The position numbers and the translations under genes were made by a program. Below the pieces are notes generated by a model that searched no databases, was not told the DNA's origin, and saw only the letters and a list, made by a program, of their open reading frames with translations. 5,032 bases of DNA. Origin: Clostridia bacterium (GTDB lineage: Bacteria > Bacillota > Clostridia > Oscillospirales > Acutalibacteraceae). Position 1 is the first letter of the stretch. Each line of letters starts with the position of its first letter. Shown here one piece after another: positions 1 to 5,032 of this stretch. The stretch covers positions 1-5,032 of the forward strand of contig JAFOFS010000284.1 of assembly GCA_017387165.1 (NCBI GenBank), written 5' to 3'.

Positions 1-507
1 GACAGCGCACTGACGTTTACGGACGATCGAGGACAGACGTTTTCAGCAATTTCCACTCATCTGCAGGTGCAAGGTGAGGGGAGAGTGATTTCCGGCACAC
101 CGGAGGTGCGTGCTGTTCTCAATACGGAAGCGGAAGGCTGGTGGCTTGGTACAACCGATCTCTCCATTTTTCCGTCAAACGTAACGTATGGTAAACAGAA
201 TATTGTGGCTGATATTAACGGCAGAACAGTTACCGTTCGTTGGGAATTTTCGCCCACCGAAGCCGATTTTGTGCGACCGACCGTGACGGTGGTGCAAGAG
301 GGAGAAATCTACACGATCACCAACGAACTGCTTTCGGTCAAAGAAGACGAATGGCGTGTATTTCTTTTGGATATAAACGGGGATGGACAGTGCGAAATTT
401 TCACTTATGCTCGCCATCACGGGCGATTTGGCGTGATTACTCTTTATCAGATTTCCGACGGCCAATATACAATTCTTGACGTGTTCGGAATTGATCCGAT
501 GCCATAA
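1..507 (+). CDS. 3' end of an unidentified beta-rich protein with a DxNxDG motif (partial)
   Basis: The reading frame is open from the first base to a TAA at 505-507, followed at once by a second in-frame TAA (508-510). It gives 168 visible residues, and the true start lies upstream of the window. I do not recognise the family. The visible part alternates hydrophobic and polar residues in short stretches, as beta-strands do, and has no membrane segment. Around residues 124-129 (bases 370-387) it reads DINGDG followed by QCEIF. Such loops bind calcium in FG-GAP/VCBS-like and EF-hand-like repeats of extracellular proteins, so a secreted or surface protein is plausible, but this is inference from one motif. 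The gene looks more AT-rich than the mannosidase gene and uses TCA serine codons, which that gene almost completely avoids. The GTG at 67 is probably an internal valine codon because the frame stays open upstream. Confidence is high that it is coding and low on function. Confidence 0.8.
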   Translation, partial: DSALTFTDDRGQTFSAISTHLQVQGEGRVISGTPEVRAVLNTEAEGWWLGTTDLSIFPSNVTYGKQNIVADINGRTVTVRWEFSPTEADFVRPTVTVVQEGEIYTITNELLSVKEDEWRVFLLDINGDGQCEIFTYARHHGRFGVITLYQISDGQYTILDVFGIDPMP

Positions 508-550
508 TAAAAAAACCGGCGTGACCGTAGGCACGCCGTTTTTTTATTAT
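504..550. terminator. Bidirectional intrinsic terminator between convergent genes
   Basis: The perfect core stem is CGGCGTG (517-523) paired with CACGCCG (532-538) around an 8-nt loop (524-531). Seven T follow on the plus strand (539-545). Seven A precede it (509-515), giving a T-run on the minus strand, so it can terminate both the partial gene on its left and the lipoprotein gene on its right. With one bulged C (516 or 517), pairing continues through the A/T tracts and into ATTAT/ATAAT. The inverted repeat therefore spans 504-523 and 532-550 and contains the tandem TAATAA stops of both genes. Confidence 0.93.
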
Positions 551-1320
551 TCCACTTTCATCAGCAATCCGTTCTTGTCGGTGGTGGCGGTGTACCATTC
601 CAGGATATTTCGGTACCGTTCGCCGTCCGCGATCCAATCGCGCCCCTCACTGCCGTCGGGGCATTCGTCCGCCATTACGTAACGATACACCCTCACCGTG
701 AACCCGTTTCCGGCATTTGCTGCCTCGGTCGCCGCATATTGTTCGGCTTGATCGCCGCTGCTCTGCAAGGTGTACACCAAAAGCTCGCCATCCCAGATGA
801 TGCGATAACTCTGCGAATGCGTGTCAATTCCCTGCGGCGGAAGAGCAATTCCCCAACGCGCCTCGGTCAGCGCGTTCCACGCGGTTTCGGTCAATGCAAA
901 GCAAAGCGCACCCTCCGTTGTCACGGTTGCGTACGCGGACAGATCGGCATAAAGCGGCAGCAATTTTGCCATAGTCGCAGGGGAAAGCTCCGCAAGCGTG
1001 CCGAATTTTCCCGTGCATCCCACCGCATTGGCTACGTTTTGCAAAACGGCGACGTTCATAGTCGGTGCCGTCGTGGTGGTTGTCGTCGTTCTGCTTGTGG
1101 TTGTCGAGGTGGTATAAAAGTCGGGCGGACGGCTGCTGCCCGTCCTGCTTGTGCTCGCGGTGCTGTTCTCATCAACATTCAGATGCGATTCCCAACCCGA
1201 CCAATCCACCGTGCCGGTGGTAGAGCCGGTGGTGCCCTCGATCACGGTCGGTCCGTCCACCGATGCACAACCGCCGAGCAGCAGCACGGCGAGCAATATT
1301 CCGGCTGTTTTTCGTATCAT
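547..1320 (-). CDS. Predicted lipoprotein with Thr/Ser-rich linker, function unknown
   Basis: This encodes 257 residues and ends in tandem TAA TAA on the minus strand. The N-terminus is a clear type II signal peptide: Arg3 and Lys4, a hydrophobic stretch over residues 6-15, and the lipobox LGGC with Cys18 as the predicted lipidated residue. The mature protein would be anchored to the outer face of the membrane. Residues 53-87 are a Thr/Ser-rich linker with a run of seven Thr (78-84), a common tether in Firmicutes surface proteins. Residues 88-257 form a folded-looking domain with Cys102, Cys140 and Cys220 and a late segment rich in Trp and Tyr. I do not recognise this domain. The ATG at 1320 is chosen because AGGAG lies 8 nt upstream and the signal peptide follows directly. 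A TTG at 1368 in the same frame lies inside the -35 box and is rejected. The gene runs divergently from the mannosidase and has its own promoter. It could be a substrate-binding or envelope protein, but nothing specific supports that. Confidence 0.88.
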   Translation of the reverse strand: MIRKTAGILLAVLLLGGCASVDGPTVIEGTTGSTTGTVDWSGWESHLNVDENSTASTSRTGSSRPPDFYTTSTTTSRTTTTTTTAPTMNVAVLQNVANAVGCTGKFGTLAELSPATMAKLLPLYADLSAYATVTTEGALCFALTETAWNALTEARWGIALPPQGIDTHSQSYRIIWDGELLVYTLQSSGDQAEQYAATEAANAGNGFTVRVYRYVMADECPDGSEGRDWIADGERYRNILEWYTATTDKNGLLMKVE

Positions 1321-1328
1321 ACGATCAT

Positions 1329-1335
1329 CTCCTGT
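1329..1335 (-). promoter_or_regulatory. Ribosome binding site of the lipoprotein gene
   Basis: On the minus strand this reads ACAGGAG, with AGGAG ending 8 nt before the ATG at 1320. It decides the start: the upstream in-frame TTG (1368) lies within the promoter itself. The predicted transcription start (about 1333) falls inside this element. Confidence 0.85.
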
Positions 1336-1339
1336 CGTT

Positions 1340-1368
1340 ATTATACGAGATTCATTATTTCTTGTCAA
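1340..1368 (-). promoter_or_regulatory. Perfect-consensus sigma-A promoter for the lipoprotein gene
   Basis: On the minus strand TTGACA (1368-1363) is separated by exactly 17 bases from TATAAT (1345-1340). Both boxes match the sigma-70/sigma-A consensus at 6 of 6 positions with the optimal spacing. Transcription should start near 1333, leaving a leader of only about 13 nt. A promoter this strong suggests high basal expression unless a repressor acts on it. The promoter is predicted from sequence, and no start site has been mapped. Confidence 0.88.
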
Positions 1369-1377
1369 TTGTCGCTT

Positions 1378-1389
1378 TTTTTCGAAAAA
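1378..1389. repeat. 12-bp palindrome between the divergent promoters
   Basis: TTTTTCGAAAAA is a perfect palindrome centred at 1383/1384, in the 24 bp between the two divergent -35 boxes. Its centre lies about 44 bp upstream of the predicted mannosidase start site and about 50 bp upstream of the lipoprotein one. It could be an operator shared by both genes, an UP-like AT element, or chance in AT-rich DNA. I cannot assign a regulator. Confidence 0.4.
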
Positions 1390-1392
1390 CCG

Positions 1393-1421
1393 TTGCTATA
1401 CGGCGGGATGTATGCTATAAT
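1393..1421 (+). promoter_or_regulatory. Extended -10 promoter for the alpha-mannosidase gene
   Basis: A perfect -10 box TATAAT (1416-1421) is preceded by TGC (1413-1415), the TGn extended -10 motif. A weaker -35 box, TTGCTA (1393-1398, 4 of 6 consensus), lies 17 bp upstream. The start site is expected near 1428, leaving a leader of about 15 nt. Its weak -35 and strong extended -10 contrast with the fully consensus divergent promoter. Confidence 0.8.
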
Positions 1422-1427
1422 CAGGTC

Positions 1428-1434
1428 AAAGGAG
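1428..1434 (+). promoter_or_regulatory. Ribosome binding site of the alpha-mannosidase gene
   Basis: AAAGGAG lies 8 nt before the ATG at 1443. It favours that ATG over the out-of-frame ATG at 1438, which is only 3 nt away. It also argues against an in-frame upstream extension, which would have to cross the promoter. Confidence 0.87.
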
Positions 1435-1442
1435 TTGATGTT

Positions 1443-4400
1443 ATGCAGTCCCCATTTTTACATGACAAAATTAAAATAACTTGCGAGTTGCTGCTGGCGC
1501 AGTCGGTCGTGAACAGCATTCCCGTCACCGACGTGCAGTACCGTAAAGCCGACGGCTACAAGCAGGATAACACCATTCCGACGGATGGCTTTGAGCCGTT
1601 TGCGGCCGGCCAGCGCGTTAGGGGTTACGACGAGCATTTTTGGTTTACGACTCGCTTGCCTGCGTTGCCGGTCAAACCGAACGTGCAGTACGTCCTGCGT
1701 ATCGCCACCGGCTGCGAGGGCAGCTGGGATGCCACCAATCCGCAGGGCATCATTTATTTGAACGGCAAGATGTCTGCCGCTTGCGACACCAACCACACCG
1801 AGGTGTATCTTGAGCCGGAGACGGAGTATGAATTTGCCAACTATATGTACACCGGCACGGCCACCCGTGAGATGGTGGCGGTCGGTCAGCTGGAATTCGG
1901 CTACACGATGTGGATCGAGGAGATCGACACCCGTATCGAGCACCTGTATTATGACCTCTGGACGGCGTTTGACGTCTGCACGCTGCAGGATGGAAACAGC
2001 GACGAGTATATTCAGATGATGGCGATCGTCGAAAAGACCGCCAATATGCTGGATCTGCGTTGTCCGCACAGCGCCGCGTACTACGAATCGCTGGAAAAGG
2101 CGCAGCAGTACATCACCGAAGAGCTGTACGAGAAGCTTTGCACCACCGAGGGCAAGCCGGTCGTCACCTGCATCGGTCACACCCACATCGATATCGAGTG
2201 GCTGTGGGCTCGCAAGCAGACCCGCGAGAAGATCCAGCGCAGCTTCTCCAACGCGAAGTGTTTGATGGATCTCTATCCCGAGTATAAGTTTACGCTGTCC
2301 CAACCGGAACTGTATCGCTATCTGAAGGAAGAGGCTCCCGAGAAATACGAGGAGCTGAAGCAGCTGGTGGCCGACGGACGCTGGGAACCGGAAGGCGCGA
2401 TGTGGGTCGAATCGGACTGCAATCTCGTTTCGGGCGAGAGCTTCGTCCGTCAGATCATCCACGGCAAGCGTTTCTTTGAAAAAGAGTTCGGCGTTGACTG
2501 TAAAGTACTTTTCCTTCCCGACGTGTTCGGCTACAGTTGCGCTTTGCCGCAGATATTGGATAAGAGCGGCATCCGCCACTTCGTCACCTCCAAGATCAGT
2601 TGGAACGACACCAACACCGTGCCGTACGATACCTTCCTGTGGAAGGGCATTGACGGCACCGAAATGCTGACTAACTTCATCACGACGCAGGAGTATGCGC
2701 CGATTCCCCGTCGCGGTACCACCTACGTCGGACACCTGAGCGCCAGTGAGATCAAAGGCTCGTGGCATCGCTATAACGAAAAGGCCTACGCAAGCCGCGT
2801 CATGACCACCTACGGCTGGGGTGACGGCGGCGGCGGCCCGACCAAGCGTATGCTGGAGACGCAGCGCCGTCTGGCGAAGGGTATGCCGGGTATGCCGGTG
2901 ACCGAGATGGGCTTCCTGACGCCGCATCTTGACCGCGTCCGTGAGGATTTTGATGCCGCCTGCGACAAGATCGGCCGTGTGCCGAAATGGGTGGGTGAGC
3001 TGTATCTGGAATTCCACCGCGGCACCTACACCTCGATGGCGAAGAACAAGCGCGGCAACCGCTACAGCGAGTTTTTGCTCGGCAAGAGCGAAGCGCTGTC
3101 GCAGATTGCGTCCTATTCGGGCGGTCGCTATGAGAAAGAGATCTTCGAGCGCTACTGGCGCAAGACGCTGCACAACCAGTTCCACGACATCATTCCCGGC
3201 TCCTCCATTCTGGAGGTGTATGAGGGCACCGATAAGGATTACGCCGAGATCGCCGAGGGCTGCGGTCGTATGATCGACGAACAGCTGGACCACCTCGCCG
3301 CCCGTGCAGAGGGGAAAGGCCATTTCCTTTACAACCCGCTCGGCTTTGCGCGTCCTGCCGTTGTCAAGGTAGACGGCGCCATCTGTGAGTCTGAAGCGAT
3401 GGTGCCGTCCTTCGGCTGGATGACCATCGACTCTTTGCTGAACAAAAACGATATCCGTATCGACGGTCTGACCGCCGAAAACGCCTACTACGTGATGACA
3501 CTGGACAACGCCGGCCGCATCGTCCGTCTGTACGACAAGGAAAACGATCGCGAGGTGTTTCAGGAAGGCTGCTTCGGTAACGAGCTGCAGGCGTTTGAGG
3601 ATTATCCCCGTATCTACGATAACTGGGAGATGACCGACTACTACAAGGATAAGCAGTGGACGCTGGACGACGACGCGGAGATCACCCCGTTTACCGACGG
3701 CTCGTCGGCAGGCTTCCGCATCAAGCGCCGTTATCTGGATTCCACCATCTGCCAGACCGTGCGCCTGTATTCGGTCAACCGTCGTATCGACTTCGAGACC
3801 GATATCGACTGGTACCAGAAGCACCAGATTCTCAAGGCGGCGTTCCCGTTCGACGTCAACACCAACGAGGCGACCTATGAGATCCAGTTCGGTCACGTCA
3901 CCCGTCCGACCCACGCGAATACCAGCTGGGAGCAGGCGAAGTTCGAGGTGTACGGTCATAAGTGGGTGGATATGTCCGAGGCGGACTATGGCGTGGCGCT
4001 GCTCAACGACTGCAAATACGGTCACAGCGCCGACGGCAGCACCCTCAAGCTGACCATCCTCAAGAGCGGCAGCTATCCCAACGAGCAGGCGGACGTCGGC
4101 AAGCATACGCTGACCTACTCGCTGTTGCCGCACAGCGGTGATTTCCGCCGCGGCGGCGTGGTGCAGGAGGCGTACGCCCTCAACCAGCCGATGGAATACC
4201 GCCGGGCAAACGGCGACGGCTCGCTGCCGGCGGCATTCTCGCTGATCTCCTGCGATAAGGAAAACGTCATTATCGAAACGGTCAAGCGCGCCGAGGCGGA
4301 CGATGCGACGGTCGTGCGTCTGTACGACGCGTACAACGCCCGTGTGAACGCCACGCTGACGGTTGGCGGCAGCTTTACCGAAGCGTACCTTTGCGACCTG

Positions 4401-4493
4401 ATGGAAAACGAGCTGCAGCCGCTGGAATTCGACGGCAAGACGCTCACCCTGCCGGTCAAGAACTTTGAGATCGTGACGCTGAAATTCCGCTGA
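1443..4493 (+). CDS. Alpha-mannosidase, glycoside hydrolase family 38 (complete)
   Basis: This encodes 1016 residues, a normal length for cytosolic-type (MAN2C1/Ams1-like) GH38 enzymes. These are retaining, metal-dependent hydrolases that release alpha-linked mannose. No signal peptide is seen, so it probably acts in the cytoplasm on imported mannosides. The layout is an N-terminal beta-rich domain (about 1-235), the GH38 catalytic domain (about 240-510), a helical middle domain (about 515-620) and a C-terminal beta domain (about 625-1016). Visible motifs are GHTHIDIEW with zinc ligands His248 and Asp250, WVESDCN with Asp325 as nucleophile and metal ligand, LPDVFGYS at 358-365, YGWGDGGGGPT at 457-467, LYLEFHRGTYTS at 520-531, and HNQFHDIIPGSS with His581 as the remaining zinc ligand. 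These assignments follow known GH38 structures. Linkage specificity and natural substrate cannot be read from the sequence. The gene has its own promoter and terminator and no transporter or other glycosidase beside it. Codons 7-897 contain no TTA, CTA or TCA, while codon 6 is TTA. Confidence 0.96.
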   Translation: MQSPFLHDKIKITCELLLAQSVVNSIPVTDVQYRKADGYKQDNTIPTDGFEPFAAGQRVRGYDEHFWFTTRLPALPVKPNVQYVLRIATGCEGSWDATNPQGIIYLNGKMSAACDTNHTEVYLEPETEYEFANYMYTGTATREMVAVGQLEFGYTMWIEEIDTRIEHLYYDLWTAFDVCTLQDGNSDEYIQMMAIVEKTANMLDLRCPHSAAYYESLEKAQQYITEELYEKLCTTEGKPVVTCIGHTHIDIEWLWARKQTREKIQRSFSNAKCLMDLYPEYKFTLSQPELYRYLKEEAPEKYEELKQLVADGRWEPEGAMWVESDCNLVSGESFVRQIIHGKRFFEKEFGVDCKVLFLPDVFGYSCALPQILDKSGIRHFVTSKISWNDTNTVPYDTFLWKGIDGTEMLTNFITTQEYAPIPRRGTTYVGHLSASEIKGSWHRYNEKAYASRVMTTYGWGDGGGGPTKRMLETQRRLAKGMPGMPVTEMGFLTPHLDRVREDFDAACDKIGRVPKWVGELYLEFHRGTYTSMAKNKRGNRYSEFLLGKSEALSQIASYSGGRYEKEIFERYWRKTLHNQFHDIIPGSSILEVYEGTDKDYAEIAEGCGRMIDEQLDHLAARAEGKGHFLYNPLGFARPAVVKVDGAICESEAMVPSFGWMTIDSLLNKNDIRIDGLTAENAYYVMTLDNAGRIVRLYDKENDREVFQEGCFGNELQAFEDYPRIYDNWEMTDYYKDKQWTLDDDAEITPFTDGSSAGFRIKRRYLDSTICQTVRLYSVNRRIDFETDIDWYQKHQILKAAFPFDVNTNEATYEIQFGHVTRPTHANTSWEQAKFEVYGHKWVDMSEADYGVALLNDCKYGHSADGSTLKLTILKSGSYPNEQADVGKHTLTYSLLPHSGDFRRGGVVQEAYALNQPMEYRRANGDGSLPAAFSLISCDKENVIIETVKRAEADDATVVRLYDAYNARVNATLTVGGSFTEAYLCDLMENELQPLEFDGKTLTLPVKNFEIVTLKFR

Positions 4494-4507
4494 TTCAAGC
4501 GCAAACG

Positions 4508-4545
4508 ACCCGATCCTCCAAACGGAGGATCGGGTTTCTTTTTTT
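4508..4545 (+). terminator. Strong intrinsic terminator after the alpha-mannosidase gene
   Basis: A perfect 12-bp stem pairs 4508-4519 (ACCCGATCCTCC) with 4524-4535 around an AAAC tetraloop (4520-4523). The T-rich tail is TTTCTTTTTTT (4535-4545). It begins 15 nt after the TGA. There is no T-tract on the other side of the stem, so it should work only on the plus strand. It isolates the mannosidase transcript from miaB. Confidence 0.95.
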
Positions 4546-4561
4546 GGCAGAAAACGGACAA

Positions 4562-4578
4562 TTTTTTTTGATTTTTTT
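4562..4578 (+). promoter_or_regulatory. Paired T-tracts upstream of the miaB promoter, possible UP-like element
   Basis: Eight T (4562-4569) and seven T (4572-4578) have centres about 10 bp apart, one helical turn, so they may bend the DNA. They lie roughly 48-64 bp upstream of the predicted miaB start site, near where the RNA polymerase alpha subunit contacts AT-rich UP elements. No stem precedes them, so they are not a second terminator. The role is inferred from position and composition only. Confidence 0.35.
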
Positions 4579-4590
4579 GACGGTTACACA

Positions 4591-4619
4591 TTGCATTTTC
4601 CCTTTATATTTGGTATAAT
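4591..4619 (+). promoter_or_regulatory. miaB: Extended -10 promoter for miaB
   Basis: A perfect TATAAT (4614-4619) is preceded directly by TGG (4611-4613), an extended -10 motif. A poor -35-like TTGCAT (4591-4596) lies 17 bp upstream. The start site is expected near 4626, giving a leader of about 24 nt. Because a terminator precedes it, miaB appears to begin a new transcription unit. Confidence 0.78.
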
Positions 4620-4635
4620 ATAGAGGATTATAATT

Positions 4636-4642
4636 GGAGGAG
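4636..4642 (+). promoter_or_regulatory. miaB: Ribosome binding site of miaB
   Basis: GGAGGAG lies 7 nt before the ATG at 4650. It is a near-ideal Shine-Dalgarno sequence and fixes this start. Confidence 0.88.
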
Positions 4643-4649
4643 TGTCCCT

Positions 4650-5032
4650 ATGTCTCAGACACGGATCATTTCGCCGGAGGAGCTTGCCGCACAACGCCCG
4701 TTTACCGATTGGGTGAGAGCGCATTACGCGTCTCTCGGCGTGTCGCCTTTGGCGTATATCCGCTCGTTCGGCTGCCAGCAAAACGTGGCCGATGCGGAGC
4801 GTATCAAGGGTATGCTGGCAGAGATGGGTTTCGGCTTTACCGACGATCCTGCCGAAGCCGATTTCATCCTGTTTAACACCTGCGCCGTCCGTGAACACGC
4901 CGAGGATCGCGTGTTCGGCAACGTCGGCGCTCTCAAAACCTACAAGACCCGAAAGCCTTCGCTGCTCATCGCCGTCTGCGGCTGTATGGTGCAGCAGGAG
5001 CACATTGCGGAGAAATTCAAAACGAGCTACCC
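4650..5032 (+). CDS. miaB: MiaB, tRNA-2-methylthio-N6-dimethylallyladenosine synthase (5' part)
   Basis: Only the first 127 codons lie in the window, and the frame is open to the edge. MiaB is a radical-SAM enzyme that adds a methylthio group to N6-isopentenyladenosine at position 37 of tRNAs reading codons that start with U. It carries two [4Fe-4S] clusters. The visible part is the N-terminal methylthiotransferase (UPF0004) domain, with its three cluster-binding cysteines in SFGCQQN (Cys42), NTCAVRE (Cys78) and VCGCM (Cys112, aligned to E. coli Cys83). The NTCAVRE and following DRVFGNVGALK signature favours MiaB over RimO or MtaB. The radical-SAM CxxxCxxC motif and the TRAM domain would lie beyond the window. 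About 30 residues precede the first conserved block, longer than in E. coli MiaB but usual in Firmicutes. The position starts a new transcription unit. In many Firmicutes mutS follows miaB, which cannot be checked here. Confidence 0.95.
   Translation, partial: MSQTRIISPEELAAQRPFTDWVRAHYASLGVSPLAYIRSFGCQQNVADAERIKGMLAEMGFGFTDDPAEADFILFNTCAVREHAEDRVFGNVGALKTYKTRKPSLLIAVCGCMVQQEHIAEKFKTSY

Noticed and set aside
67..507. A complete 146-residue gene starting at GTG 67
   Set aside because: The frame is open to base 1 with similar composition, and I saw no clear Shine-Dalgarno at a usable distance, so this is the end of a longer gene.
1321..1368. A TTG start at 1368 adding 16 residues to the lipoprotein
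   Set aside because: The TTG is part of the -35 box, and the extension would put charged residues ahead of a normal signal peptide. AGGAG precedes the ATG at 1320.
1263..1442. A 60-codon in-frame upstream extension of the mannosidase
   Set aside because: It would overlap the lipoprotein start and run through both promoters. The Shine-Dalgarno and family length support the ATG at 1443.
739..1479. A plus-strand open frame of 246 codons across the lipoprotein gene and divergent promoters
   Set aside because: It is antisense to a gene with a clear lipobox, promoter and ribosome binding site. Its translation is rich in Arg and Cys, typical of a shadow frame.
1438..1479. A 13-codon out-of-frame ORF starting at the ATG 5 bases before the mannosidase start
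   Set aside because: It is only 3 nt from the Shine-Dalgarno, too close for efficient initiation, while 1443 is at 8 nt. Translational coupling is possible but unsupported.
1458..4133. A minus-strand open frame of 891 codons opposite the mannosidase gene
   Set aside because: It lies codon-on-codon opposite a real GH38 gene and is open only because that gene avoids TTA, CTA and TCA. The translation shows no family motifs and no ribosome binding site was found for it.
4562..4578. A second terminator formed by the paired T-tracts before miaB
   Set aside because: No stable inverted repeat lies directly before these T-runs.
4115..4591. A minus-strand open frame of 158 codons over the mannosidase 3' end and terminator
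   Set aside because: It reads through a 12-bp terminator stem and T-tracts, giving a Lys-rich N-terminus, and is antisense to the GH38 C-terminal domain.
4584..5003. A minus-strand open frame of 139 codons at the right edge
   Set aside because: It is antisense to miaB, whose three cysteine motifs and ribosome binding site are clear.
1..5032. CRISPR arrays, tRNA or rRNA genes, insertion sequences, attachment sites
   Set aside because: I saw no regularly spaced repeats, cloverleaf-like segments, transposase motifs or paired terminal repeats by eye on either strand.

Overview
The window looks like chromosomal DNA from a Gram-positive bacterium, most likely a Clostridia member (Oscillospiraceae/Ruminococcaceae-like). 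That is an inference from AGGAG-type ribosome binding sites, sigma-A-type promoters with TATAAT boxes, strong intrinsic terminators, a lipoprotein with a Thr/Ser-rich linker, and GC-biased codon use in the two enzyme genes. No 16S or other marker is present, so a species cannot be named.

Layout, left to right. (1) Bases 1-507 (+) are the 3' end of a gene for an unidentified beta-rich protein with a DxNxDG calcium-loop-like motif. (2) A bidirectional terminator at 504-550 separates it from a convergent gene. (3) Bases 547-1320 (-) encode a 257-residue lipoprotein of unknown function, with a lipobox, a Thr/Ser-rich tether and an unrecognised C-terminal domain. (4) Bases 1321-1442 are a compact divergent control region. 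It holds a perfect-consensus TTGACA-17-TATAAT promoter for the lipoprotein, an extended -10 promoter for the next gene, and a 12-bp palindrome between them. (5) Bases 1443-4493 (+) encode a complete 1016-residue cytoplasmic family GH38 alpha-mannosidase with its zinc-site and nucleophile motifs intact. It ends at a 12-bp-stem terminator (4508-4545). (6) Bases 4494-4649 carry that terminator, two T-tracts and a promoter. (7) Bases 4650-5032 (+) are the 5' end of miaB, the tRNA methylthiotransferase gene, cut by the window edge.

Each of the three genes whose start is visible has its own promoter, and terminators separate most neighbours, so this is a run of single-gene transcription units and not an operon. 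The mannosidase and lipoprotein share one short divergent control region and might be co-regulated, but nothing shows a shared function. MiaB is a housekeeping tRNA-modification enzyme with no evident link to its neighbours.

I found no convincing new multi-gene system, mobile element, CRISPR array or RNA gene. The points most worth a second look are the symmetric terminator whose arms contain both genes' tandem stop codons, the divergent promoter pair that places each Shine-Dalgarno at the predicted transcript 5' end, the extreme codon bias of the mannosidase gene, and the two unidentified exported or surface-type proteins.
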